Part shown: positions 24,003 through 31,580 of the stretch, in pieces | Layout of the letters: every line of letters starts with the position of its first letter | How positions within the stretch are numbered: position 1 is the stretch's first letter | From: Bacteroidales bacterium M6 | Lineage (GTDB): Bacteria; Bacteroidota; Bacteroidia; Bacteroidales; Muribaculaceae | Reading direction: 5' to 3' | DNA length: 31,580 nucleotides | Assembly (NCBI GenBank): GCA_001689485.1 | Contig: LUJQ01000057.1 | Coordinates: 3,924-35,503, forward strand | Position numbers and translations under genes: made by a program | Notes under the pieces: generated by a model | Seen by the model: only the letters and a program-made list of their open reading frames with translations | Told to the model about the DNA's origin: nothing | Databases searched by the model: none

Positions 24003-24896
24003 ATGGACAAAAATACATTCAACAGCCCCCGTGCTGTAACCGTGGCCAAGCCTGGAATGGCACTTATGCTGCTGTTTTCATTGTTTGCATTCTTTTTGAT
24101 TCTGACCCCGATATTGACGAGCCTTATAGGGCGCCTTAACATAAAGGCTGACGCATTGTTGCGGATAGCTATGATTATCCAGGATGTCCTTGTGTTTATC
24201 CTTCCGGCTTTGTTTGCTGCGCTTTTGTCGACACGGTTGCCTGCACGTCTGCTGGCGGTAGAAACCAGGCCGCGTATGATTACCCTGTTGCTTTCGTTGG
24301 TGACATTGTTATGTTCGATTCCTGCAATGAATGTAATTATCGAGTGGAACCAGGCTATCACGTTTCCTGAATCCATGTCGGGTTTCGAGCAGATGATGCG
24401 TCAATTGGAGGATAACGCGAAAGCTGTTACCGACAGCCTGATGGCAGGTGCTACTGTGCCATCGCTGATTGTGTCGGTTTTGATTGTAGGGGTATTTGCC
24501 GGGTTCAGCGAGGAATTGTTTTTCCGGGGAGCTATGCAGCGTATCATGATGTCAACACGTTTGAACGTGCATGTAACTATATGGGTTGTAGCGGTGATTT
24601 TCAGTCTGTTCCACTTCCAGTTCTTCGGATTCATGCCGCGTTTGCTTCTCGGGGCTTATTTCGGTTATCTTCTTGTATGGAGCCGTTCGCTATGGGTTCC
24701 TGTATTGGTGCATGTATTTAATAACTCCTTGGTGGTATTCTCTACATGGCATTCGGTTAACAATCCCGGTAACGGGGTGGATATTGACAATATCGGCACT
24801 GATTTATCGTCAGCATCCGGTATATTGATGCTGCTTTTGAGCGTGGCGCTTACCGTGGCATGCCTTATTGCCACACGAAGAAGTTGTAAGTCGTAA
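24003..24896 (+). CDS. CPBP-family intramembrane metalloprotease
   Basis: This 297-aa integral membrane protein has about eight hydrophobic helices. The CPBP (Abi, type II CAAX-protease-like) motifs are visible in order: E170, E171 and R175 in GFSEELFFRGAMQRI, H204 in FSLFHFQF, and H237 and N241 in HVFNN. These residues form the putative metal-binding active site. The family includes Rce1-like proteases, bacteriocin self-immunity proteins and scaffold proteins, so the actual role is open. It follows trmN6 by 14 bp. Its last codons and stop lie within a 7-bp tandem repeat (24881-24929), so repeat-number change would alter the C-terminus. Confidence 0.88.
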   Translation: MDKNTFNSPRAVTVAKPGMALMLLFSLFAFFLILTPILTSLIGRLNIKADALLRIAMIIQDVLVFILPALFAALLSTRLPARLLAVETRPRMITLLLSLVTLLCSIPAMNVIIEWNQAITFPESMSGFEQMMRQLEDNAKAVTDSLMAGATVPSLIVSVLIVGVFAGFSEELFFRGAMQRIMMSTRLNVHVTIWVVAVIFSLFHFQFFGFMPRLLLGAYFGYLLVWSRSLWVPVLVHVFNNSLVVFSTWHSVNNPGNGVDIDNIGTDLSSASGILMLLLSVALTVACLIATRRSCKS

Positions 24897-24929
24897 GTTA
24901 TAAGTTGTAAGTTGTAAGTTGTAAGTTGG
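24881..24929 (+). repeat. seven tandem copies of a 7-bp repeat over the CPBP stop codon
   Basis: Units read AAGTTGT, AAGTCGT, AAGTTAT, AAGTTGT (three times) and AAGTTGG. The CPBP stop TAA (24894-24896) falls across units two and three. The unit length is not a multiple of three, so changes in copy number within the first two units would shift the reading frame near the end of the protein. Confidence 0.9.
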
Positions 24930-24958
24930 GGCAGGCCGGACTTTTCCGTTTGGCTCGC

Positions 24959-25801
24959 CTAGCTGAATTGCTTGCGGTGGAAGATGAAGTTCCTGCCGAG
25001 ATATTTTTCCCGGACTACGGGATTTGCTGCAAGTTCTTCCGATGTGCCCTGGAACAGGATTTTACCTTCAAATAACAGGTAGGCACGGTCGGTGATACGG
25101 AGCGTTTCCTGCGCATTGTGGTCGGTTATGAGAATGCCTATATTTTTGCTCTTAAGTTTATAGACGACTTCCTGGATGTCTTCAACGGCGATGGGGTCTA
25201 CGCCTGCAAACGGTTCGTCGAGCATTATAAACTTGGGATTGATGGCGAGGCATCGGGCAATTTCTGTGCGTCGCCTCTCCCCGCCGGAAAGCTGGTCGCC
25301 AAGGTTCTTGCGCACCTTTTCCAAACGGAATTCCCTGATAAGGCTCTCTAGTTTGTCGCGTTGCTCTTCCTTCGACATGTCGGTCATTTCCAAAATAGAG
25401 CGTATGTTGTTTTCCACTGTCATTTTGCGGAAAACCGATGCTTCCTGGGCAAGATACCCTATGCCGTTCTGGGCGCGGCGGTAAACAGGGAATTTGGTTA
25501 TATTTTTGTCGTTAAGGTAAATCTGCCCTTCATTCGGGGTTATAAGCCCGGTTGTCATGTAGAAGGTCGTTGTTTTGCCTGCACCGTTAGGCCCTAGCAA
25601 CCCTACGATTTCACCCTGCGTAACATCAATCGATACGTGGTTTACAACCGTGCGTTGACGGTATTTTTTTACAAGGTTCTCAGTGCGGAGCACCATTTTA
25701 TCAGGGGTTCCGTTGACAACGGGGGTTTGTTCAACCACTATGTTTGCTTCGGCAATGACATCGGCTGATGACGGCAGGCGATTTGTGTCGGGCTTCTCCA
25801 T
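24959..25801 (-). CDS. lptB: LPS export ABC transporter ATP-binding protein
   Basis: This 280-aa ATPase powers lipopolysaccharide extraction by LptFG from the inner membrane. Walker A is GPNGAGKTT (70-78), the signature is LSGGERRR, and Walker B is FIMLDEPFAGVDP. The LptB-specific LDEPFAGVDP and the helix LAQEASVFRKMTVENNIRS, which contacts LptFG, support this over other ABC ATPases. The first 35 residues form an extra acidic tail not seen in E. coli LptB (241 aa). Starting instead at M36 (25696) would give a standard length of 245 aa, so the true start is uncertain. It follows udk by 52 bp on the same strand; lptC, lptA and lptFG are not here. Confidence 0.92.
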   Translation of the reverse strand: MEKPDTNRLPSSADVIAEANIVVEQTPVVNGTPDKMVLRTENLVKKYRQRTVVNHVSIDVTQGEIVGLLGPNGAGKTTTFYMTTGLITPNEGQIYLNDKNITKFPVYRRAQNGIGYLAQEASVFRKMTVENNIRSILEMTDMSKEEQRDKLESLIREFRLEKVRKNLGDQLSGGERRRTEIARCLAINPKFIMLDEPFAGVDPIAVEDIQEVVYKLKSKNIGILITDHNAQETLRITDRAYLLFEGKILFQGTSEELAANPVVREKYLGRNFIFHRKQFS

Positions 25802-25853
25802 ATTGCAGCAGGGGTGTTGTTTGTTTTGCAGGGGCTGTCTCGAATGCCGCTTA

Positions 25854-26474
25854 TCATTCGCGGTTACGGCGTAAACGACCGTCGATATAGTCGGTTAACA
25901 GGCCGATTGCCACAGCATTCGTCCCCCCTTGCGGAATTATAAGGTCGGCAAATTGCTTGGTCGGTTCGATGTACATGCTGTGCATCGGTTTGAGCACGTC
26001 CTGGTAGCGGTCGATGACAATCTGCGGGGTTCGGCCGCGCTCTATGCAGTCGCGGGCAATTACGCGTATCAGGCGGTCGTCAGGGTCTGCGTCCACAAAG
26101 CATTTCACATCCATCATGCTTCTCATCACCGGGTCGGTAAGCACCAGGATGCCTTCCACGATGACAACGTCGCATGGCTCTACATGCACGGTTTCCTCCT
26201 GGCGTGTGCATGTCAGGTAGGAGTAGGTAGGCATTTCGATAGCCTTACCTTCCTTAAGTTCGCGAAGCTGCTGCACCAGCAGCGGCCATTCTATGGCATC
26301 AGGCTCGTCGAAATTTATCTTGCTGCGTTCCTGTGGCGGCACGTGCGATGAATCCTTGTAATAGGAATCCTGCGGGATAACGGCTACCTCACCTTTGGGA
26401 AAGGATGATATGATTTTGTTAACCACTGTGGTTTTGCCCGAGCCGGTGCCACCGGCGATTCCGATTATGAGCAT
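25854..26474 (-). CDS. udk: uridine kinase
   Basis: This 206-aa enzyme phosphorylates uridine and cytidine using ATP or GTP in pyrimidine salvage. The P-loop GGTGSGKTT lies at residues 8-16. The block PQDSYYKD (34-41) with its conserved Asp and Tyr pair, INFDEPDAIEW (53-63), and the later RDCIERGRTP all match bacterial Udk. Length is normal. It is the first gene of a minus-strand pair with lptB, divergent from mlaE. The upstream 200 bp holds only weak promoter-like sequence on the minus strand. Confidence 0.95.
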   Translation of the reverse strand: MLIIGIAGGTGSGKTTVVNKIISSFPKGEVAVIPQDSYYKDSSHVPPQERSKINFDEPDAIEWPLLVQQLRELKEGKAIEMPTYSYLTCTRQEETVHVEPCDVVIVEGILVLTDPVMRSMMDVKCFVDADPDDRLIRVIARDCIERGRTPQIVIDRYQDVLKPMHSMYIEPTKQFADLIIPQGGTNAVAIGLLTDYIDGRLRRNRE

Positions 26475-26566
26475 ATTGATGTAATTATATAGGGATTATT
26501 GGCTACGAAATTACTAAAATTCCCTCAACCATTTTGCATGCATATCCGTTTTTTACAAAAAATTTG

Positions 26567-26574
26567 TAACTTTG
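26567..26574 (+). promoter_or_regulatory. putative -7 box for the mlaE leader transcript
   Basis: TAACTTTG matches the -7 consensus. The -33 region is T-rich without an exact TTTG at 19-20 nt. It would start a transcript near 26581 with a leader of about 98 nt before mlaE. Confidence 0.5.
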
Positions 26575-26579
26575 TCTGT

Positions 26580-26640
26580 CCTTCCTATCTGTCAGGAAAG
26601 GCCGTGACCGGCGGTGCTTTACAAGGAGGCATCGCAATGC
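26580..26640 (+). promoter_or_regulatory. structured leader with a Shine-Dalgarno in a hairpin loop
   Basis: Downstream of the -7 box at 26567-26574, three small hairpins can form. The first is CCTT/AAGG-based (26580-26601), the second is GCCG-TGAC-CGGC (26601-26612), and the third is a 7-bp stem of GCGGTGC (26611-26617) with GCATCGC (26629-26635). The loop of the third contains AAGGAG of the perfect AAGGAGG at 26623-26629. An alternative GCAT/ATGC stem (26629-26640) would instead cover the ATG at 26637. Strong SD sequences are unusual in this phylum. Confidence 0.4.
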
Positions 26641-26666
26641 TTAAAAATCTTCAGTACAACAATTAA
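26637..26666 (+). CDS. candidate nine-codon leader peptide upstream of mlaE
   Basis: ATG at 26637 opens MLKNLQYNN followed by TAA. It lies 7 nt after a perfect AAGGAGG and 12 bp before mlaE, in the same frame. It may be a regulatory upstream ORF or chance; there is no direct evidence of translation. Confidence 0.3.
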   Translation: MLKNLQYNN

Positions 26667-26678
26667 AGCACCTTAGCA

Positions 26679-27428
26679 ATGGTTATATCCAACTCGTTCA
26701 GGCAACTTGGCAAATACAGCCTGTTCCTGAAAAGGGCGTTTACAATACCCGATAAATGGGGGATTTCGTTCCGTCGCACGGTTATGGAAATCATAAACCT
26801 GGGCGTTGATTCCATTCCGCTCGTCATCATCATCTCGTTGTTTATCGGCGCGGTGATTACCATACAGATGCAGCTTAATGTCTCCTCCCCGTTGATTCCG
26901 GCTTATTCGGTCGGTCTTGCTACCCGCGATATCGTTTTGCTGGAATTTTCCAATTCGATTCTCTGCTTGATTCTGGCGGGGAAAGTAGGGTCGAACATTG
27001 CTTCGGAAATAGGCACGATGAGGGTTACGGAGCAGATTGATGCTCTTGACATTATGGGCGTTAATTCGGTCAATTACCTTGTATTGCCCAAGATAGTGGC
27101 ATTCGTGGTGTTTATGCCAGTCCTGGTTGTGTTCTGCATCGGCACCTCGTTTGTGGGCGGGTGGCTTGTGGCCATGTTTACCGATTTGATAAGCGTATCC
27201 AAATATGTCTATGGCATGCAGGCTTTCTTCCAGGAATGGTATGTGTGGTACGGGCTGATTAAATCGTTGTTTTTCGCGTTTATAATCTCGTCAGTGGCTT
27301 CATTCTTCGGTTATTATGTGAAGGGTGGGGCGCTTGAGGTGGGAAAGGCCAGCACGAACGCTGTTGTTTCGAGCAGCATCCTTATCCTGTTATTTGATGT
27401 CGTTTTAACAAAACTCCTGCTGCAATGA
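26679..27428 (+). CDS. mlaE: MlaE-family phospholipid ABC transporter permease
   Basis: This 249-aa integral membrane protein forms the permease of the Mla/MCE-type lipid transporter that moves phospholipids between membranes. The family signature is clear: AGKVGSNIASEIGTMRVTEQIDALDIMG (about 106-133). Several hydrophobic helices precede and follow it. Its stop overlaps the mlaF start in an ATGA (27425-27428), a sign of translational coupling. Upstream is an unusual structured leader. The MCE-domain partner (MlaD) is not next to it in this window. Confidence 0.93.
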   Translation: MVISNSFRQLGKYSLFLKRAFTIPDKWGISFRRTVMEIINLGVDSIPLVIIISLFIGAVITIQMQLNVSSPLIPAYSVGLATRDIVLLEFSNSILCLILAGKVGSNIASEIGTMRVTEQIDALDIMGVNSVNYLVLPKIVAFVVFMPVLVVFCIGTSFVGGWLVAMFTDLISVSKYVYGMQAFFQEWYVWYGLIKSLFFAFIISSVASFFGYYVKGGALEVGKASTNAVVSSSILILLFDVVLTKLLLQ

Positions 27429-28207
27429 TTGAAGTAAAGAACGTGACAAAGTCGTTCGACGGGAAAACAATCCTTCACGACGTCAGCGCAAAATTCTATA
27501 CGGGTAAGACCAACCTTATAATCGGTCAGAGTGGTTCGGGTAAAACCGTACTCATGAAATCCATCGTGGGGTTGGTGCGTCCTGAAATAGGGGAGGTGCT
27601 TTATGACGGGCGCGATTTCCTGAAAATGACCGACGGGCAGATTAAGGATTTGCGTCAGGAAATCGGTATGCTTTTCCAAGGGTCGGCACTTTTTGATTCC
27701 GAGACGGTGCTTGGCAACGTTATGTTCCCTCTTGTAATGTTCTCGAAAATGGGTAAGGGGGAGATGCTTGACCGTGCTCGGTTCTGTCTCGAACGTGTGA
27801 ATTTGGAAAGTGCCGAAAATAAATACCCTTCGGAGATATCAGGGGGCATGCAGAAACGTGTCGCTATAGCACGCGCCATTGCGTTGAACCCAAAATATCT
27901 GTTCTGCGATGAGCCTAATTCGGGGCTTGACCCTAAGACGTCGATACTTATTGACGAACTGCTCCACGATATTACCCACGAGTATAACATCACCACGATT
28001 ATCAATACGCACGACATGAACTCCGTGCTTGGCATAGGCGAGAACATCGTGTTTATCAATAAGGGTCATCGTGGCTGGGTGGGGGATAAGCAGAGAATCT
28101 TCAAAACATCAAACGAGGCTTTGAATGATTTTGTGTTTGCCACCCGTCTGTTTCAGGAAGTCAAGGACTATATTGTCACACATGGTCAGGATGCGCCGCC
28201 GGAGTAG
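27425..28207 (+). CDS. mlaF: MlaF-family ABC transporter ATP-binding protein
   Basis: This 260-aa ATPase partners the MlaE permease. Walker A is GQSGSGKT (34-41), the Q-loop is in MLFQGSALFDSETV, the signature is ISGGMQKRVAIARAI, and Walker B is LFCDEPNSGLDP. The LFQ..ALFDS block and the ISGGMQKR signature are characteristic of MlaF-type ATPases. It is translationally coupled to mlaE. The next gene on the strand is relA, 90 bp away, not the MCE subunit that completes such systems. Confidence 0.93.
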   Translation: MIEVKNVTKSFDGKTILHDVSAKFYTGKTNLIIGQSGSGKTVLMKSIVGLVRPEIGEVLYDGRDFLKMTDGQIKDLRQEIGMLFQGSALFDSETVLGNVMFPLVMFSKMGKGEMLDRARFCLERVNLESAENKYPSEISGGMQKRVAIARAIALNPKYLFCDEPNSGLDPKTSILIDELLHDITHEYNITTIINTHDMNSVLGIGENIVFINKGHRGWVGDKQRIFKTSNEALNDFVFATRLFQEVKDYIVTHGQDAPPE

Positions 28208-28297
28208 CAGTCTTATCTGCCGTTATCCAGACTCGTTCCTGTCATTCTGTCTATAGGGGGATTTTTGCTATTGTTTTAGGACTAAAAAGGCATTGGT

Positions 28298-30589
28298 ATG
28301 ATTGGTGAAAAAGATATAGCGAGGGAAGGGGGGATTGAGCCGACGGCGGCCGATATTGTTGCCGATAACCTTCGACACAATTTGTTGAAGCCTGATGAAA
28401 TGTGCCGAATCAAGGGGCTATATCGCGACCTGTTACGCAATTCAAGGGAAGTCGCTTCCGGCAACGATATCAGGCAACTGCGCCAACTGCTTGAATCCGG
28501 CGCAGGGAAAGGTTTTTTCCACCGTGATAAGTTCGGCAATTCGATGTGTGTGCGCAGCCTCGAGACGGCAAAAGCGTTATGTAGCCGCATCAGTCCCGAC
28601 CGCAACATGGTCATTGCCGTGTTGCTTTATCCTTTGTGCCTTTCGGAATTTATCGGCAAAGAATCTGTTGAAAGCGGATGGGGGGAAGATGTTGCCAAAA
28701 TGGTCAGGGGGTTGCTCAACGTATCGTCGCTCTATAAACGCGGGGCTGCCGTGGAATCGGAGAATTTCCGCCGCCTCCTGATGGCGTTTGCCGAAGACAT
28801 ACGCGTGATTATCATCATGATTGTGGATCGTCTGACATTGATGAAGATAATAAATCATCATCCTAATGAAAAGCTGGTCCATGATGTGGCTTATGAAGCC
28901 AACTATCTATATGCCTCGCTTGCGCACCGCCTGGGGTTGTATGCCATAAAGTCGGAATTGGAGGATATGTCGCTTAAATATACCGACAGGGCCACCTATA
29001 CCTCCATAGCGCGTCAGCTTAACGAACGCAAAAATGCCCGTGATGCCTATATAGCCGCATTTATCGACCCTATAAAGGAAAAACTTGCCGGATTGGGGCT
29101 GAAGTTTGATATAAAAGGTCGCACGAAGTCGATTTTCTCCATCTGGAACAAGATGAAGAAGCAGAAAAACGACATCGACCATATTTATGACCTGTTTGCT
29201 ATCCGCATCATAATCGACACCCCGCCTGAAAAGGAGAAGAACGATTGCTGGTTGGCCTATTCGGTAGTCACCGATATGTACCAGCCCAACCCTTTGCGGA
29301 TGAAGGACTGGATTTCAATCCCCAAATCAAACGGATATGAGTCGTTGCATATAACCGTTGCAGGCCCCCAGGGGAAATGGGTGGAGGTGCAGATTCGCAC
29401 CCGGCGCATGGATCTTGTGGCCGAAAAGGGGCTGGCCGCACACTGGCGTTACAAGGGCATCAAAAGCGAGAGCAATCTCGATACATGGATGAACAATGTG
29501 CGCGATATTCTTGAAACCGCCGATTCCGGCCCAATGGAACTGATGCGTAATTTCAAGATGGACATCTATGACAAGGAGGTATTCGTGTTTACCCCGAAAG
29601 GAGATTTATACCGATTGCCTGCGGGTGCCACATTGTTGGATTTTGCATTCAATATCCATTCGAAACTTGGATGCATGTGCGTGGGGGGACGTGTGAACGG
29701 CAAGAACGAGAAGCTCACATATAAGTTGCGCAGCGGTGACACGGTTGAGGTTCAGACTTCGTCCACACAGGCACCGAAACAGGATTGGCTTAATATCGTA
29801 GTAACGTCGAAAGCACGCACAAAGATACGTCAGACTTTGAAGGAGCGTGAGAACCGTGCGGCCGACCTTGGCCGTGAAATGTTGCAACGACGCTTCAAGA
29901 ACAGGAAAATCGACCTGGATGAGGCAGTGTTAAGCCGCTTGATAAAGAAGATGGGCTATAAAACCATCACCGACTTTTTCAGTGACATTGCCGACGAATG
30001 CCTTGATGTGAACCTGGTCAGTGAACGTTATCTGACCTTTGAAGCCACGCATCATGAGGGTCATACACGTGTGTCGGCCGAGGAGTTCAGCCTCCAGACC
30101 GCTACCGAAAATGCTGATTCTGCCCGAGAGGGGGGAGGCGGCGACGTGCTTGTGATAGGTAACGACATAAAGGGGATGAACTACAGGTTCGCCAAATGCT
30201 GTAGCCCGATATATGGTGATGACGTTTTCGGCTTCATATCAGCCGAAGGTGTGATAAAAATCCATCGTACCGACTGCCCTAATGCCCGTAATATACGTGA
30301 ACGTTACCCCTACCGTATGATTACCACAAGGTGGTCGGGCAAAATCGGTAACCAGTTTGCAGCTACCCTGCGGGTGGTGGGGCGTGACGACATCGGCATA
30401 GTGACCAACATCACATCCATAATATCGAGAGAGAAAAATGCCACACTTCGAAACATTTCCATTGATTCAAACGACGGCCTTTTCCAGGGGCATCTTACAA
30501 TCGGTGTAAGCGATACCCATGCGCTTTCAACGCTTATCAAAAAAATCCAGACGGTTAAAGGTGTCAAGGAAGTGCAGCGTGCAAACTGA
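28298..30589 (+). CDS. relA: RelA-type (p)ppGpp synthetase with degenerate hydrolase domain
   Basis: This 763-aa long RSH protein makes the alarmone (p)ppGpp from ATP and GDP/GTP in the stringent response. The HD hydrolase domain (about 75-190) has lost its metal-binding pair: the place of HDxxED reads YPLCLSE at 111-117, so hydrolase activity is not expected. The synthetase domain (about 255-390) keeps GRTKSIFSIW, D298 in IYDLFAIR, NGYESLH with Y347, and E363 in VEVQIRT. TGS follows (about 427-487), then a helical domain, a Cys-rich zinc-finger-like domain with C634, C635, H656 and C660, and a C-terminal ACT domain (about 690-763). A separate bifunctional SpoT-like hydrolase should exist elsewhere in the genome. 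It could be read with mlaEF or from its own promoter; none was clear. Confidence 0.93.
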   Translation: MIGEKDIAREGGIEPTAADIVADNLRHNLLKPDEMCRIKGLYRDLLRNSREVASGNDIRQLRQLLESGAGKGFFHRDKFGNSMCVRSLETAKALCSRISPDRNMVIAVLLYPLCLSEFIGKESVESGWGEDVAKMVRGLLNVSSLYKRGAAVESENFRRLLMAFAEDIRVIIIMIVDRLTLMKIINHHPNEKLVHDVAYEANYLYASLAHRLGLYAIKSELEDMSLKYTDRATYTSIARQLNERKNARDAYIAAFIDPIKEKLAGLGLKFDIKGRTKSIFSIWNKMKKQKNDIDHIYDLFAIRIIIDTPPEKEKNDCWLAYSVVTDMYQPNPLRMKDWISIPKSNGYESLHITVAGPQGKWVEVQIRTRRMDLVAEKGLAAHWRYKGIKSESNLDTWMNNVRDILETADSGPMELMRNFKMDIYDKEVFVFTPKGDLYRLPAGATLLDFAFNIHSKLGCMCVGGRVNGKNEKLTYKLRSGDTVEVQTSSTQAPKQDWLNIVVTSKARTKIRQTLKERENRAADLGREMLQRRFKNRKIDLDEAVLSRLIKKMGYKTITDFFSDIADECLDVNLVSERYLTFEATHHEGHTRVSAEEFSLQTATENADSAREGGGGDVLVIGNDIKGMNYRFAKCCSPIYGDDVFGFISAEGVIKIHRTDCPNARNIRERYPYRMITTRWSGKIGNQFAATLRVVGRDDIGIVTNITSIISREKNATLRNISIDSNDGLFQGHLTIGVSDTHALSTLIKKIQTVKGVKEVQRAN

Positions 30590-30670
30590 TGCGGACGCCA
30601 CATTGGCGGCTATCTTTAACCGACATCCTACATGCCATAATAATCAACAACTTCACAACACCCATAAACA

Positions 30671-31513
30671 ATGATGAAAAGATTTTTGATTCCGGTTGCC
30701 GCGCTGTGCCTCCTGACATCATGCGGCGGGACAAATGAAAATCCTGATGCGCGTCGGCTGTTTGATGATGCCGATGCTGCCTTCAGGTCAGGGGATTATA
30801 CTGAATCCACAATACTCTTGGATTCACTTCAGAAAGGTTTCCCCGAAGAGATTGCCATACAAAGGGAGGCACTGGCACTTCGTCCTAAAGTGATAGAGCA
30901 GTTGGCTTTGCTCAAAATCGCGTCTGTCGACTCCATGACCCAGGTCGACAAATCAATGATGGAACAGCTCAAGCCTATGCTTAAATGGGTGAAGACTCCC
31001 GGTATGATTGAAGGTTACTGGACTTATGCCAAATCATATAACCCAAATTTCATGAACACAACGGGAGTAGAAGCCCGTGTGTCGGAGATAGGGCAGTTTT
31101 ACGTTGTTTCTTCCGCCAATCCGTCATCGTTAAAGCACACGTCTGTCACCCTTACCATTGATGGGCAAAGTGCAACCACGCCCGTTGTGCCATATGACGG
31201 GGAAAGCAACTATCGCATAGGCGGGGGTGAAGTCATCACATTCTCTCCCGAACAGAGCGATACCATCGGGGCGTTTGCAGCACGTATCCTTTCGTCAACG
31301 TCGCCTAAGAAAATGGGTATCACTTTCAATGGTGAAAAGGGCAAGAAAACCATCACATTGACAGAGGCTCAGGCGCGAGCCATCGAGATGGCATACCTTT
31401 ATTCAAACGCAGTGATTCGTGCCCGTGACAACGAGGTGGAGCGCCAGCGCCTTGAACGCACCATCGAGATTGCCAAACGCCAGGCAGCATCCGCTACAGC
31501 CGGTTCGGAATGA
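30671..31513 (+). CDS. lipoprotein of unknown function with coiled-coil tail
   Basis: This 280-aa protein starts with a lipoprotein signal ending in LLTSC, lipidation at C18. Residues about 25-75 look like one or two TPR-type helices (ARRLFDDADAAFRSGDYTESTILLDSL). A middle beta-rich region follows, and the final 45 residues form a charged helix probably coiled-coil (ARDNEVERQRLERTIEIAKRQAA). Two ATG codons are adjacent at 30671 and 30674. No enzymatic motif is visible. Placement after relA (81 bp) on the same strand may mean co-transcription; function is not assigned. Confidence 0.8.
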   Translation: MMKRFLIPVAALCLLTSCGGTNENPDARRLFDDADAAFRSGDYTESTILLDSLQKGFPEEIAIQREALALRPKVIEQLALLKIASVDSMTQVDKSMMEQLKPMLKWVKTPGMIEGYWTYAKSYNPNFMNTTGVEARVSEIGQFYVVSSANPSSLKHTSVTLTIDGQSATTPVVPYDGESNYRIGGGEVITFSPEQSDTIGAFAARILSSTSPKKMGITFNGEKGKKTITLTEAQARAIEMAYLYSNAVIRARDNEVERQRLERTIEIAKRQAASATAGSE

Positions 31514-31580
31514 TTCTTGATGTTGTAAGGTAGGCTGTAAAAAGAATTTATCACTACTGTCCACTAAAAAATGGACGGAG
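31514..31580. other. right window edge, possible start of another element
   Basis: After the lipoprotein gene there are 67 bp without a gene. They end in CACTACTGTCCACTAAAAAA and then TGGAC, which forms a short inverted repeat GTCCA/TGGAC. From memory it resembles termini of some Bacteroidales insertion sequences, but the window ends before any transposase. Confidence 0.3.

Noticed and set aside
24003..24896. CPBP protein as bacteriocin immunity or abortive-infection factor
   Set aside because: The family name allows it, but no bacteriocin or defence gene is nearby; it is linked to trmN6 instead.
28298..30589. Annotation as bifunctional Rel/SpoT
   Set aside because: The HD metal-binding motif is replaced by YPLCLSE, so hydrolase function is not supported.

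Overview
The window looks like a chromosomal segment of an anaerobic gut Bacteroidales bacterium, probably Muribaculaceae or a close relative (family assignment is inference). The support is threefold. Several genes sit downstream of the Bacteroidetes-type promoter (TTTG or TTG, about 19-20 nt, then TAnnTTTG). Shine-Dalgarno sequences are almost absent. The gene families are typical of the phylum: a very long NusB, YajC followed by a YbbR-like protein, a DUF4924 protein next to rfbD and prfC, a 57-aa histone H1-like protein, and a RelA-type (p)ppGpp synthetase with a degenerate hydrolase domain. Almost everything is housekeeping. I found no CRISPR array, prophage, tRNA, rRNA or recognisable defence system.

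Layout. 1-803: an IS5-family insertion sequence, cut at its left end by the window edge. 875-6763 (minus): a tripartite RND efflux operon transcribed outer-membrane channel, then membrane fusion protein, then RND pump, ending at a perfect 14-bp hairpin next to the IS. 6987-9221 (plus): DNA primase dnaG with a strong terminator. 9284-9596: a gap with only a doubtful micro-ORF. 9597-10283: a secreted SGNH hydrolase. 10284-10687: a repeat-rich intergenic region. 10688-14300 (plus): nusB, yajC, a ybbR-like gene and coaE. 14336-17715 (minus): an omega-amidase-like nitrilase, a short PlsC-type acyltransferase, a small conserved unknown and threonine synthase. 17946-21110 (minus): prfC, rfbD and a DUF4924 gene, read in the order DUF4924-rfbD-prfC. 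21558-21731: the histone-like mini-protein. 21958-23061 (minus): a repetitive amphipathic-helix protein and the GTPase engB. 23206-24896 (plus): trmN6 and a CPBP intramembrane protease. 24959-26474 (minus): udk then lptB. 26679-30589 (plus): mlaE, mlaF and relA. 30671-31513: a lipoprotein of unknown function. The last bases may be the edge of another element.

How the genes relate. Envelope functions recur: efflux, LptB for LPS export, MlaEF for phospholipid trafficking, the acyltransferase, the YbbR-like protein, YajC, CPBP and the lipoprotein. They are interleaved with core information processing: DnaG, NusB, RF3, EngB, TrmN6 and RelA. Only the efflux genes and mlaEF form obvious functional operons.

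The most interesting material is non-coding. There is a dispersed intergenic repeat family with a GTCATAATGG core and GTGTCA-type hairpins. A structured leader upstream of mlaE carries a perfect Shine-Dalgarno in a hairpin loop in front of a nine-codon ORF. trmN6 is predicted to have a leaderless or nearly leaderless transcript. A 7-bp tandem repeat runs through the stop codon of the CPBP gene. None of these amounts to a proven new system.
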